Shown: positions 8,818 through 18,094, counted from the stretch's first letter. The stretch: 20,993 bases of DNA from an uncultured Eubacteriales bacterium (GCA_905201285.1 CAJKNM010000024.1:1-20993); one strand, 5' to 3'. The notes: generated by a model not told the origin, from the sequence alone. Program-made: numbers and translations.

Positions 8818-11421
8818 TTACTCAATAACATACGCGTCTGTAATAGGAATCATTTTATCAAGTCCGTTCCAGAACATAATCTTTGCGCTTGTCGGTGTTT
8901 CCGTACCAAAGTCGGGAACCGTTCTTGTACACGATATTGTATCACTATTCACCGATGCTGCACGCTCTATTTTCTCGCCGTAATCAGCTTTTATAAGCTT
9001 GTTTCCGTTAAAGTATGCCACTATAACATATCCGTTTAATGCTGTGTTTTCTAATGCGTTTCTATAATCGATTGTTATATTCATCTTAGCGCCGCTTGTG
9101 AGCTGTGAAGGCTGTGTTACGGGAGTTGTATCTATCTTAACCCCGGTAATCTTACCGGTCATTTCGCCCGCGGTGGTTTTAAATTTCTCGGTTAAGGCTT
9201 TCTCTATCGTTTCACCGGTGTAAGCCTTAACGCCGCCGCCAATCTCTATAGTATAATTCGTGTTCGGCTTTAAAGGTTCGCTAAGCTTAATAGTAAACAC
9301 ATTATCATCAAGCCCAGCTATGTATGAAACCTCTTTATTATCGGTTTTTATCTTCACGTTTTCTTTAAGTGAACCCAAATTCATAACGGTGTTAAACGTA
9401 AGCGTTATTTTATCCGTCGCCGTTGATATTGCGTTCGGATCTTTCTGTTTCTCATCTCCTATGTAAAACGCAAGTCCGTCAGCTGTCAGGCTCGGCGTTC
9501 CGCATTTCTGTGTGACCTTAATCTCGTCAAAGAGAATATCCGGATATTCTCCGTCATACTTATATTCCTGCAGCATAAATCCGCAAAAATCCTTTGCGGT
9601 TATACTTCCGTTAGAAACCTCTTGGTTATTGAGATCCATAACCTTCCAATTACATTTTCCTGTCTTTCTGTTTATTTCCGCATTAAGCTTATACCAGGTA
9701 TTAGGTGAAATATCAACACCTCCTACTTTACAACCTTGAATATTCACAATATTCGGGTCACTTGAGCCATCCCACACTTTTATATCGAAATTTGTATCCG
9801 CAGGGGTATTGAACATAATTGAGAAATCAACGACATCCAATTCCGGAGTTATGCCTGTGTAGCTCCAATTAATCATTTGGGATGGATGGGTACCGTCTCC
9901 ATACAATTTCATTTGCAGAGCATTTCCATATCCGTCGGCTCCGGCTGTAATCACAGAGGCATCCGAATAGTGCATTCCCCAGTTGTTATCATCTTTCACA
10001 TTCATAAAGAGATCCCCTGCTGTATAACCGTTAAAGTTCTGTTCAAACAGAGTTGTTTTCAGCGGAGCCTTCGGAAGCGTCGGCTTAACATCGGTCTGGG
10101 TTACAGAAATTTCATCCACATAAACCGGAACGGCATTTGAAAAGTTTGCAATTCTGATTTCGTTAAAGTCTTTCAACTGTTCCGTGGCTTCGCTTCCTAA
10201 CACAACGCCCGTACCGTCCATATCCGTAATCGCCCAGTCTATCTTTCCGTTTACCTTATCAACAACCGCAATGAGTTTATACCACGAATCGGTTAATTTT
10301 GTTCCGTTTATGTTTAAATTGTTAATATTAATTTCATATATCTTATCAATATTTCCGGTCTTGTAGAAGTATATTGTGAGATTGCCGTTTTCTACGCTCT
10401 TAAACATCATCTCCGTCACGCCGTAGGTCTTTTCGATATTCATATTTTGATAATCAAAATGTATATAGTTGTTATCCGGATTTATTATTTCAAGCGCGTT
10501 GCCGTGGCCGTCCGCTCCCTTGACTATTTTCGATGTATCTTCCGAGAACCAAGGATGCCAGCCTTTTGGTTGTATTGTCTCTTTCGCTGTCTGACCTACT
10601 GTATAGCTGTCAAAGTTTTCGCTCAGTAAAACATCTCCTGACGGAGTATCAGGCTTATCGGGAGTTTCGGGAGTTTCGCCGCCGCTTTTACTGTCAACGG
10701 TAATCTTTACGTTGTCGATTCTAACGTTTATATTGTTACTGTTATCTATTCCATCTGTCGTGAAACGAACCTTATTTACGCCCGCCTGATTGAAGGTCTG
10801 TCCCGCCGGAGGCGTAATGTCCTTACAAAGCTCTGTTCCGTCTACTTTTATGCTTGTTTTACTGTCCTTTACGGTAATATCGACCTTTACCCAGTCGTCT
10901 CTCTTAATGTTCTCACCGCCGGCTGTCGCTTGATTGTTATCAACCCATTGTGTTGTACCTACGTGATAAATGCCGCCCTGACTGGTTTCGCCCAGCTGTA
11001 TATACTCAACATTATTAGTTCCGCCGTCAAGCACAACGATTGATTTTGTAGTCGCTCCATTTCCAAGTTTTAAGTCATAGCTTATATTAAGAGTATCGGT
11101 GGCTTTTAATGCGTCCATATCCACAAAAATTTGCTCCCATGATCCTAATGGATCATGTATATTATAGCCTTTTGACCATTTCCAGCAAACATCACCGTCC
11201 GCACGTTTTTCAGAGTCCATGCTCGACCAGCCGCCAGCCCCCACATTTTTCCACGCGCCATTCATTCCGCTCTTATTTCCATCTAACGATACGCTGTTAA
11301 AGTTATCATCGATGATGACTTTTTGCGTTGTGTCTGCAGCAAAGGCTACGGTCGATATGCTTGTAACTACCATTGCAGCAGAAATGACTGCTGACATCCA
11401 TTTTCTTATTTTTACGTTCAT
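8818..11421 (-). CDS. Secreted multi-module binding protein: three jelly-roll-like modules, Big_5-like Ig domain and C-terminal module
   Basis: An 867-residue exported protein without recognisable catalytic residues. The order is: signal peptide (about 1-28, ending STVAFA), jelly-roll (concanavalin/LamG-like) module 1 (about 35-244), a Thr/Pro/Asp linker (about 246-262), modules 2 (about 264-443) and 3 (about 455-640), a bacterial Ig-like domain of the Big_5 type (about 645-750) and a C-terminal module (about 755-867). Modules 2 and 3 are alike: each has NF(D/N)-YT-G near the start, GADG-GNALxM/I, SWYKL or TWYKL, and closes DEI-VTQ. The frame can be extended to a TTG at 11439, but ATG at 11419-11421 has GGAAAGGG 8 nt upstream and starts a normal signal peptide, so it is preferred. 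It probably binds glycan at the surface next to the hydrolases. Confidence 0.75.
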   Translation of the reverse strand: MNVKIRKWMSAVISAAMVVTSISTVAFAADTTQKVIIDDNFNSVSLDGNKSGMNGAWKNVGAGGWSSMDSEKRADGDVCWKWSKGYNIHDPLGSWEQIFVDMDALKATDTLNISYDLKLGNGATTKSIVVLDGGTNNVEYIQLGETSQGGIYHVGTTQWVDNNQATAGGENIKRDDWVKVDITVKDSKTSIKVDGTELCKDITPPAGQTFNQAGVNKVRFTTDGIDNSNNINVRIDNVKITVDSKSGGETPETPDKPDTPSGDVLLSENFDSYTVGQTAKETIQPKGWHPWFSEDTSKIVKGADGHGNALEIINPDNNYIHFDYQNMNIEKTYGVTEMMFKSVENGNLTIYFYKTGNIDKIYEININNLNINGTKLTDSWYKLIAVVDKVNGKIDWAITDMDGTGVVLGSEATEQLKDFNEIRIANFSNAVPVYVDEISVTQTDVKPTLPKAPLKTTLFEQNFNGYTAGDLFMNVKDDNNWGMHYSDASVITAGADGYGNALQMKLYGDGTHPSQMINWSYTGITPELDVVDFSIMFNTPADTNFDIKVWDGSSDPNIVNIQGCKVGGVDISPNTWYKLNAEINRKTGKCNWKVMDLNNQEVSNGSITAKDFCGFMLQEYKYDGEYPDILFDEIKVTQKCGTPSLTADGLAFYIGDEKQKDPNAISTATDKITLTFNTVMNLGSLKENVKIKTDNKEVSYIAGLDDNVFTIKLSEPLKPNTNYTIEIGGGVKAYTGETIEKALTEKFKTTAGEMTGKITGVKIDTTPVTQPSQLTSGAKMNITIDYRNALENTALNGYVIVAYFNGNKLIKADYGEKIERAASVNSDTISCTRTVPDFGTETPTSAKIMFWNGLDKMIPITDAYVIE

Positions 11422-11465
11422 AATAATAACCCTTTCCAAATATTTTAAATACTTTTATTTCTTTA

Positions 11466-14400
11466 TTATTTTATAAGATGTATAGGTTTAAACAGCTTAT
11501 AATTCTTACCGCTTCCGATACCGTCATTATAATCCAAATATCCTCTCGGGCTGTCATTATCTGTGTCGTTTACAATAAGTCCGAAATTGATAAGACTGTT
11601 TTGGTCTACTTTATATCCGTCACCGAAGATTTCGGTCCACGGGATTTTCATTTCATATATTGTATGTGTTCCTTTTTGGCTAATCGCCGTTTTTACATTA
11701 TCGGGAAGATCGCCCAAGGCCTTTCCGCAGACCGACCGAAGTCTCTGTGCCGTTAAGATTCCATTGTCAGACAATGCCGCCTGGAATTCTTCAAACTTTT
11801 CTGTATCTGCCGGATACGGCGGTGCAACATTACTGAAGCCGAACTGAAAACCGTCCGACCGCCAGATATCTCCGCCTGTGTACGGCTGGGTATGAGTATC
11901 ATCAGTTACATCTATAGCCATATATAAGGCTTCTTCATCCCACATTAAGTTTCCTATGAAGCTAAGGTCATCCTTGCCGCCCCATTCCTTATTTAAGTGC
12001 CAGCGGTCCGATGAATCCGAACATAACCATATGCCGTTCCATTCATTCGGAGAGATACTTCCGTCAATTACCGGCTTTTTGTCCGTATACTTTGCATAGG
12101 TCAGCGTTTTTCCGCTGTCGGTTTGTGTAAAGGAATATCCGTTGTCAAGCGTCATCTTTATGTCGGCTTTCATTATGCGTACTACATTCATATCCGGAAG
12201 CCGTATCGCATACTCTTTTTGCTCGCCGGGCTTTAGCTTAACAACATTATTGTTGTTTGAGCTGTCATAATTATAATCCGGGAACGAAACATTGGTGGCC
12301 GCAGAAATATATCTGTCCGATATATTTTTTATGTTAAGGCTCGCCTTGATGCCTTTATCCTCTGAGTATTCATACATCATATCCGCCTTTAAGGGATCAA
12401 CAATCGTCAATGTACCTGAGCCGTCATAATACAGCTTTCCGCCTACATAAACGCGGAGTTTAAAGTCGTTATCACCGAGTCTTTCCGCCGGACATTTGAA
12501 GCTAACCTTGTTGTCGTCGACTTTATTTTCAAGTTCGCTCTCGACCTCAATTTTAATATCGGCCGAATTATTACCTAAATCTATCACCGCGTCATCACCG
12601 ACAGCGGCTGTGATTCTGTTGTTTATTTTTATCGTCGGCTCGGTTTCTTCAAATTTTGTAAAATTACCCTTAATATATTGCGGCGCGTCTGTGAGCGGAA
12701 GCTCAAAAATTCCGTCCCCCGAATAAAGAGTACTTGTTTCGTTTCCATACAAATCATAAACCTTAATTGTATTCGTTCCGAGGTTTAAGCATACGCTTCT
12801 GTTACCCTCGTCCGACCATGCGGCAATAACCTGAGAACCGTCCTCATATTTGAATCTGTACAAAGCTGCCATATCATTATCGGCGATAATCTGATCCATC
12901 GCCTCGGTTTTGTTAAGCATTCTGTTCATAGCATTCAGACTGACGCATACCGGAAGAGGTGAAACCGGACTCACCATATCATCTTCCTCACGGAATATTC
13001 CAAACATCTGTTCTCTGTCGCTAAGGCCGGAGCCTTTACGAACACAGTTATAAATCATAAAATGATCTGTCCAACCCTCGTTCATTAGAAAAATCCAGTA
13101 CTTTGGGTTTGAAATTGTTCTCGTCCATTCTGTGGTGGGACCGCCTTCATAAGTCGACCATCCTTGTTCACTAAACCATAACGGTTTGTTATCCATCCCG
13201 TATTTTTTGAGAATCTCTTTTAATTCGGGAAGCTTTTCATACCACCAATGACGTTCAAATGAACCGGAGTCGTCATAAAGGTGTATGGATATTCCATCCA
13301 TATACTCTCCGCCTCCTTTTTCAAGGAACTCCTTAAGCCAGCCGTAATTACTTCCCGCATACGCAAGGCCCAAAACCGTTACATCGGGACGCGCTTTTTT
13401 AATCGCCGGATACACCGCCTTCATAAGCCTTATCACCTGGTCAGTCGTATAATGTGCGTTTACCTCGTTATCTAACTCAAAGACAGGAACATTTTTATGC
13501 TTTAAAACCGTGTCCACACAAAAATCCACAAATGTCTGAAGAGCCAGGTCGTTAGTTCTGACATCTCCCACGACCTCAGTACTGTTTATAAGAATAGGAT
13601 ATGTCTTAATATTGTATTCATCCAAAAGGTCAATCGCCCCGTCATAAGGCGGATACGTTATTTCCCCGCTGCTTTTCTGAAATTGAAACTGATGCCAGTC
13701 GGTTCTGACATATCCGAAGCCGATATCCGACAACATTTTTGTCATATATTCGGGATACGAATAGCCTTTTAAGTCAAGTGACGGCGAAGGAGTACCATAA
13801 AAACGCTGAAAATGTGCCGACGGACCGTTTCCCTCATTTTTTTCTTCGTCCTTTGAGTATTTGTTCATTACGCTGAAATAATTTTCTATTGTCTGAACCC
13901 TGTTATAACCGGTATCATCGGTGCAGTCAAGCGTTATCTTTATCGAATAGCTTCCGTATTTTGACAGGTCGAGCGTGATTGAAGTATCCAGCTCATCTTC
14001 TACCGTTACTTCCTTTTCCGCCGATGCCACCAAATTTTTATTCATTTTCTCAGGTTCTATGACGGGAGTACCCTCCATATAATCAAATGCCTCGGCCTTT
14101 ATCTTGGTGTGAACCGCTGTTGACCTGCGATTTTTCAAATGAAGCTTAAATTCCTTTGCCTCATCTCCGCCGAATATGTTTCCCGGATAGTCCGTTGACA
14201 TCTTTGCCGTAAGCTCTTTTTCCGGCAGAGGTTTTATTCTGACTTCGCCGAAAATTATATCCGCATTAGAAGTGCCGGCATATCTGTTCCACTCCGACAG
14301 AGATAAATCATATGTTCCGTTCATACCATTCATACTATTGTTAAAAAGGGCGTCCCTTAGAATAAACGTATGTGTCTGCCACTTTTTCGTATTATTCAGA

Positions 14401-14813
14401 TAGCATAAGCCCGCGGCATCGCTTATTTCGTAATCTGTTGAAGCGTATCTCACATTGAAGCTGTTGCCATCGACGGAACTTTCATCAAAGTAGTCAACCT
14501 CAACCTGAACGTCCGTTCCCTCCGGTGACGGTGGTATAAACTTATCGCTTACATCTATCATAAAATGCAGAGTTTGCTTGTCTTTATTAAACTTTACTCC
14601 CTCTCGTCCGTCTCTGACCACCCTTTCGCCATTGTCCCACAGGTTAAACTCCCACGCGTTTACATTCTTTGTCGTAATATACTTTCCGAATGTCACCACA
14701 GCGATGCCGTCCGACGGTTGTTCTTCCATAGCCTTTATCGGCGCAGATGATGTAATAAATATTGCGGCAAGCGATATAGCCGCCGTTATTTTTTTCAACG
14801 CCTTATTTCTCAT
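11466..14813 (-). CDS. Large secreted clan GH-A glycoside hydrolase with C-terminal CBM9-like domain
   Basis: A 1115-residue exported enzyme. A signal peptide (about 1-28) is followed by beta-rich domains (about 35-330), a TIM barrel (about 340-700), further beta-rich regions and a C-terminal CBM9/DOMON-like domain (909-1115, with the typical KPVIDGSISPNEWNG start and an LYMAIDVTDD strand). Catalytic candidates are Glu450 in FELDNEVN and Glu549 in WFSEQGW. The first site has Val where most clan GH-A enzymes have Pro (NEP). The barrel resembles that of the smaller hydrolase of this operon: both share YPAIK, a VLG strand and a Y-MD-(I/V)S-H strand. The start overlaps the permease stop by one base (TAATG), with GGAGGTG upstream, so translation is coupled to the importer. 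The substrate is unknown; CBM9 domains bind glycan chain ends or act as surface modules. Confidence 0.8.
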   Translation of the reverse strand: MRNKALKKITAAISLAAIFITSSAPIKAMEEQPSDGIAVVTFGKYITTKNVNAWEFNLWDNGERVVRDGREGVKFNKDKQTLHFMIDVSDKFIPPSPEGTDVQVEVDYFDESSVDGNSFNVRYASTDYEISDAAGLCYLNNTKKWQTHTFILRDALFNNSMNGMNGTYDLSLSEWNRYAGTSNADIIFGEVRIKPLPEKELTAKMSTDYPGNIFGGDEAKEFKLHLKNRRSTAVHTKIKAEAFDYMEGTPVIEPEKMNKNLVASAEKEVTVEDELDTSITLDLSKYGSYSIKITLDCTDDTGYNRVQTIENYFSVMNKYSKDEEKNEGNGPSAHFQRFYGTPSPSLDLKGYSYPEYMTKMLSDIGFGYVRTDWHQFQFQKSSGEITYPPYDGAIDLLDEYNIKTYPILINSTEVVGDVRTNDLALQTFVDFCVDTVLKHKNVPVFELDNEVNAHYTTDQVIRLMKAVYPAIKKARPDVTVLGLAYAGSNYGWLKEFLEKGGGEYMDGISIHLYDDSGSFERHWWYEKLPELKEILKKYGMDNKPLWFSEQGWSTYEGGPTTEWTRTISNPKYWIFLMNEGWTDHFMIYNCVRKGSGLSDREQMFGIFREEDDMVSPVSPLPVCVSLNAMNRMLNKTEAMDQIIADNDMAALYRFKYEDGSQVIAAWSDEGNRSVCLNLGTNTIKVYDLYGNETSTLYSGDGIFELPLTDAPQYIKGNFTKFEETEPTIKINNRITAAVGDDAVIDLGNNSADIKIEVESELENKVDDNKVSFKCPAERLGDNDFKLRVYVGGKLYYDGSGTLTIVDPLKADMMYEYSEDKGIKASLNIKNISDRYISAATNVSFPDYNYDSSNNNNVVKLKPGEQKEYAIRLPDMNVVRIMKADIKMTLDNGYSFTQTDSGKTLTYAKYTDKKPVIDGSISPNEWNGIWLCSDSSDRWHLNKEWGGKDDLSFIGNLMWDEEALYMAIDVTDDTHTQPYTGGDIWRSDGFQFGFSNVAPPYPADTEKFEEFQAALSDNGILTAQRLRSVCGKALGDLPDNVKTAISQKGTHTIYEMKIPWTEIFGDGYKVDQNSLINFGLIVNDTDNDSPRGYLDYNDGIGSGKNYKLFKPIHLIK

Positions 14814-15706
14814 TATCCCTTTACACCTCCCTCATTCATGTTTCCTACAAGATGCTTTTGTATTATAATAAAGAATATTATAGGCGGAATCATGACAAGC
14901 GTTAGCATAACCATCTGCTCATCAACCGCCAACGAGCCTTGCATAGCAAGGACACGCGCCATAATTGTCTGAATATCTTTTTCCTTCAGCAAAATCATAG
15001 GCCAAAAATAATCCTGCCATGCCGAATTAAATGTCATTATTGCCTGTGTCAATATAATGGGCTTCGCTATAGGCATAATGATTTTCATAAAAATCGTTAT
15101 ATTTGATGCGCCGTCCAGCTTGGCCGATTCTACTATTGAAGACGGGATTGTATCAAAATAGCCCTTAAACCATATAACAGTAAACGGACCTCCCGCCGCC
15201 ATAATCCATAACGGCCATGGCGTATTGATAAGATTTATATGAAGTATGGGAAAGTTAACAATGTTTTTCATCTGTGCCGCTAAGCTTCCCGGAACCATCA
15301 TCGTCCACATAAATATTGTCAGTATCAGCTTATATCCCTTAGGCTTAAGCCGCGACAGCGAATATGCCATCAGTCCGTTACAGATTATCGAAAACACTAC
15401 ATATCCAAGCGCTATAACAACCGTGTTCAAATAGTATTTTGTGAAGTTGAATTTCTTCCATGCCTCCAAAAACTTTTCAGGGTGAAACGACTGAGGAATA
15501 ATTGTCGGAGGTATTCTGTAAAATTCATCTATGTCCTTTGTCGCCGATACAACCGTCCAAAGAATCGGAACCGCCGCACAAATGCAGAGGATTACTATAA
15601 AAGAATATATTAAAGCATACAATGCCTTTATTTTCGGATTTTTCATTTCCATTACGGAAATTATCCTGTTATTTGTCTGCTCCTTCAGCGCCTCTTTTTT
15701 ACTCAT
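14813..15706 (-). CDS. Carbohydrate ABC transporter permease, MalG type (CUT1)
   Basis: An inner-membrane subunit of a sugar or oligosaccharide importer, about 297 residues with six hydrophobic segments. The binding-protein-dependent transport signature (EAA loop) is visible as VESAKLDGASNITIFMKIIM, the segment that contacts the ATPase. The last residues read NEGGVKG, the usual short tail of this family. The frame could start at GTG 15715, but ATG 15704-15706 has AGGGGTGAG just upstream, and the GTG lies inside that ribosome binding site, so ATG is chosen. It overlaps the preceding permease by 8 nt (ATGAGTAA). No ATPase gene is present; Firmicutes commonly use a shared MsmX-type ATPase encoded elsewhere. 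Confidence 0.93.
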   Translation of the reverse strand: MSKKEALKEQTNNRIISVMEMKNPKIKALYALIYSFIVILCICAAVPILWTVVSATKDIDEFYRIPPTIIPQSFHPEKFLEAWKKFNFTKYYLNTVVIALGYVVFSIICNGLMAYSLSRLKPKGYKLILTIFMWTMMVPGSLAAQMKNIVNFPILHINLINTPWPLWIMAAGGPFTVIWFKGYFDTIPSSIVESAKLDGASNITIFMKIIMPIAKPIILTQAIMTFNSAWQDYFWPMILLKEKDIQTIMARVLAMQGSLAVDEQMVMLTLVMIPPIIFFIIIQKHLVGNMNEGGVKG

Positions 15707-16634
15707 CAATCTCACCCCTATCCGTAATTTTATACAATACAGTTGTCATAATAATCAGTATAATTGATTGTATTACGCTGAGTGCCGAGGCACGGCCCGT
15801 CTGCATAAATTGAAAAGCATACTGATAATTAAGCATTCCGAGCGTAGTGGAAGCGTTATTGGGTCCGCCGCCCGTCATTATAAATATCTGTTGGAAAATC
15901 GCGAATGTAGCTATAATCTGATTGATCAGAGCCAATCTCAGTATAGGCGATAAATACGGAAGGGTTATGTATCTTACTTTCGCAAGAAATCCGGCGCCGT
16001 CGAGCGTAGCCGATTCATACAGGCTTCCGTTTACCGACTGAAGGTTTGCAAGGTACATAATAACCGTTCCGCCGTAACCGCCCCAAGTCATAGTAAGCGC
16101 AATCGTCGGTATGACAAGGTTCTTATCCTGAAGCCATCCGAGGGGTTCAACACCGAAGTGGGCAAGAATAGTGTTAAACAAGCCCGTCTGTCCGGGGTTG
16201 AGCATAACAAGCCATAAAATCGACGATACCACACCGGGAATCATTCCCGGTACATAAAGCATAGAACGAAACAGCTTGTGACCCGGCTTTATTTCATTTA
16301 ATAAAATAGCCGTAATAACCGGAAGCGGAAATCCTATCACCAAACACCAGAAAACATACTTAAAACCGTTAGTAAACGCTTTTAAAAAGACTGTGTCCGT
16401 TAATACTTCCTTATAGTTTTTCCATCCGGCCCAGCCTATCGCGTCATATGCCCTTGTCTTACAGAACGAAAGATATATGCCGTTCACCATAGGCTGATAT
16501 GTAAATATCAAAAGTGCAATAACGCAAGGGAGCATTAATATCCATGCTCCGCAATCATGTTTCACTATGCGTTTCACCGTTTGTATCACTCTGCCGGGTA
16601 TTCCGGCAGAGTCTTTTTTATTGTTTCTGTTCAT
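15699..16634 (-). CDS. Carbohydrate ABC transporter permease, MalF/LplB type (CUT1)
   Basis: A 311-residue inner-membrane permease with about six membrane segments, starting after a basic cytoplasmic N-terminus. It carries IFTYQPMVNGIYLSF near the first segment, a pattern typical of this family, and an EAA loop YESATLDGAGFLAKVRYITL. It forms the transmembrane channel with the next permease. The ATG at 16632-16634 has AGGAG (16643-16647), which overlaps the TAG stop of the binding-protein gene, so the two genes are tightly coupled. Its stop overlaps the start of the next permease. The imported sugar cannot be named from sequence; the operon context suggests an oligosaccharide containing alpha-galactose. 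Confidence 0.93.
   Translation of the reverse strand: MNRNNKKDSAGIPGRVIQTVKRIVKHDCGAWILMLPCVIALLIFTYQPMVNGIYLSFCKTRAYDAIGWAGWKNYKEVLTDTVFLKAFTNGFKYVFWCLVIGFPLPVITAILLNEIKPGHKLFRSMLYVPGMIPGVVSSILWLVMLNPGQTGLFNTILAHFGVEPLGWLQDKNLVIPTIALTMTWGGYGGTVIMYLANLQSVNGSLYESATLDGAGFLAKVRYITLPYLSPILRLALINQIIATFAIFQQIFIMTGGGPNNASTTLGMLNYQYAFQFMQTGRASALSVIQSIILIIMTTVLYKITDRGEIDE
15711..15719 (-). promoter_or_regulatory. Ribosome binding site that decides the second permease's start
   Basis: AGGGGTGAG on the minus strand lies 4 nt before ATG 15706. The alternative GTG start at 15715 is part of this motif, so it is unlikely to be used. Confidence 0.6.
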
Positions 16635-16645
16635 TGATGCAGCTC

Positions 16646-18040
16646 CTAATTGTCAGTTTTATCCAAGCCATCTTTCTGGAATTGCTCCGAAGCATTCGCT
16701 ATCAAAGTCTTAATATCCGCATTTTCATTTGTAAGCACTTCCTGCATTACGGATGAAAGTATTCCATAAAGCTGCTGTGCCGCCATAGGCTCTTCCTGTT
16801 TAAGCGTTACCTTGCTCTGATCAACCGTCCACAGCTTCGGGTCTACATTTGTATACTTATCATAAAGATCATTAACCTTTTTGGTATACTCTTCATTCCT
16901 CCATAAAGAAAGCATAGGTCTTGTCACAACATTTCCCTCATCGGCCGAAATCTTTATTGCTTTTTCTTTCTGTGCAAGAACCTCATCGGAAAGCTCTGCT
17001 CCGTATCCCATAATCTCAAGCCAATCAAGAGCCGCATCTATTTGTTCATCCGACACGCCTTTAGACATCAGATATGCAGCACCGCCGATTTGCGCGCATC
17101 TGTCCTTGTCTCCCGCCGGAAGGATTGTATAAGACAGCTTATTTCTATCCATTTTATATGTTTTTGTAAATGTATCAAAAACAACATCAGAGCTGACAAC
17201 CATTGCACTCTGGCCTGTTCCGAACTGTTTACTCACCTCTGACTGACCGTTCATTACATTGTCCGGCAGGCAGTTATACTTCCATTTTAAATCCTTGATA
17301 TACTGTATTGTTTCATACATCTCGGGTGAATCAAACGTTGACTTCCACTTTCCGTCTGACTGCTGTTCCATAAATTTAACGCCGTTCGACCATGCGATGT
17401 TCATAAGTATCCAGCCGCCCTCCGTTCCGGTACTCGGTATAGCAAAGCCCGCCTGGCCTGTCTTTTCCTTTATTGTTTTTGCCGTTTCGGCAAGCTCTTT
17501 ATATGTCTGAGGGTATTTCGGAACGCCGTTTTCATCAACCAGTCCCGCCTGTTTAAACATATCTACATTACACATAAGACCCATCATATATGCATTATAA
17601 GGAATACCGTAAATCTTTCCGTCCTTGGATACAATATTTAAAAACTGTTCATCTATAGCCTTATCATATCCTCTTTCGGATACCTGCCTGCTGATATCCT
17701 GAATATATCCCGTTGATATAAGCTTCTTCGGCTCCGTCAATGGCACAAAGAATAAATCGGGATTAAGACCGCTTGCCGTTCTGGGCAAAAATTGTTCTAT
17801 GTCATAGCTGTATTCATCGGTTTCAACGGTCACATTCGGATGCTTTTCTTTTAATTTTTCAAGTGTGTTCTGATAATAATCATATTGTTCCCGATTATTC
17901 TCAGGTGCGGGCCAGCCGCCTATGGTAAGCTTAACCTGTTCACCTGACGTTTGTTTCTTTCCACAGCCGGTGAACATTCCCGCAAGCATCAGTGCCGCGA
18001 GCGCACCGCATATTATTCTTCTCTTTCTCGTTCTTGTCAT
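16646..18040 (-). CDS. Extracellular solute-binding lipoprotein of a sugar ABC importer (family 1)
   Basis: A 464-residue substrate-binding protein. A basic N-terminus and hydrophobic stretch end in a lipobox (FTGC, Cys26), so it should be lipid-anchored on the outer face of the membrane. The mature part has the periplasmic-binding-protein pattern: LTIGGWP early, a GIPYNAYMMGLMCN segment after the first lobe, GTEGGW and GQSAMVVSSD in the middle, and a long helical C-terminus. It is the first gene of the putative operon. It follows a 181-bp regulatory region and lies 11 nt before the first permease. The start ATG at 18038-18040 has GGAAAGG upstream. Specificity is unknown. Confidence 0.93.
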   Translation of the reverse strand: MTRTRKRRIICGALAALMLAGMFTGCGKKQTSGEQVKLTIGGWPAPENNREQYDYYQNTLEKLKEKHPNVTVETDEYSYDIEQFLPRTASGLNPDLFFVPLTEPKKLISTGYIQDISRQVSERGYDKAIDEQFLNIVSKDGKIYGIPYNAYMMGLMCNVDMFKQAGLVDENGVPKYPQTYKELAETAKTIKEKTGQAGFAIPSTGTEGGWILMNIAWSNGVKFMEQQSDGKWKSTFDSPEMYETIQYIKDLKWKYNCLPDNVMNGQSEVSKQFGTGQSAMVVSSDVVFDTFTKTYKMDRNKLSYTILPAGDKDRCAQIGGAAYLMSKGVSDEQIDAALDWLEIMGYGAELSDEVLAQKEKAIKISADEGNVVTRPMLSLWRNEEYTKKVNDLYDKYTNVDPKLWTVDQSKVTLKQEEPMAAQQLYGILSSVMQEVLTNENADIKTLIANASEQFQKDGLDKTDN

Positions 18041-18077
18041 AACTACCTTTCCTCTCTTATTTAGTCTTAAATTTCAA

Positions 18078-18094
18078 CGCGAGTTTTTCCCGCG
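18078..18094 (-). promoter_or_regulatory. Small GC-rich hairpin in the leader of the transport/hydrolase operon
   Basis: In the minus-strand transcript CGCGGG and CUCGCG pair around an AAAAA loop (six pairs, one of them G-U). The same bases pair less well on the plus strand. No U-run follows, so it is not a terminator. It lies 38-54 nt before the binding-protein start and could stabilise the mRNA 5' end. Confidence 0.4.

Noticed and set aside
11422..11439. TTG at 11439 as the start of the jelly-roll protein
   Set aside because: The codons between TTG and ATG 11421 overlap the ribosome binding site GGAAAGGG, and ATG gives a normal signal peptide.
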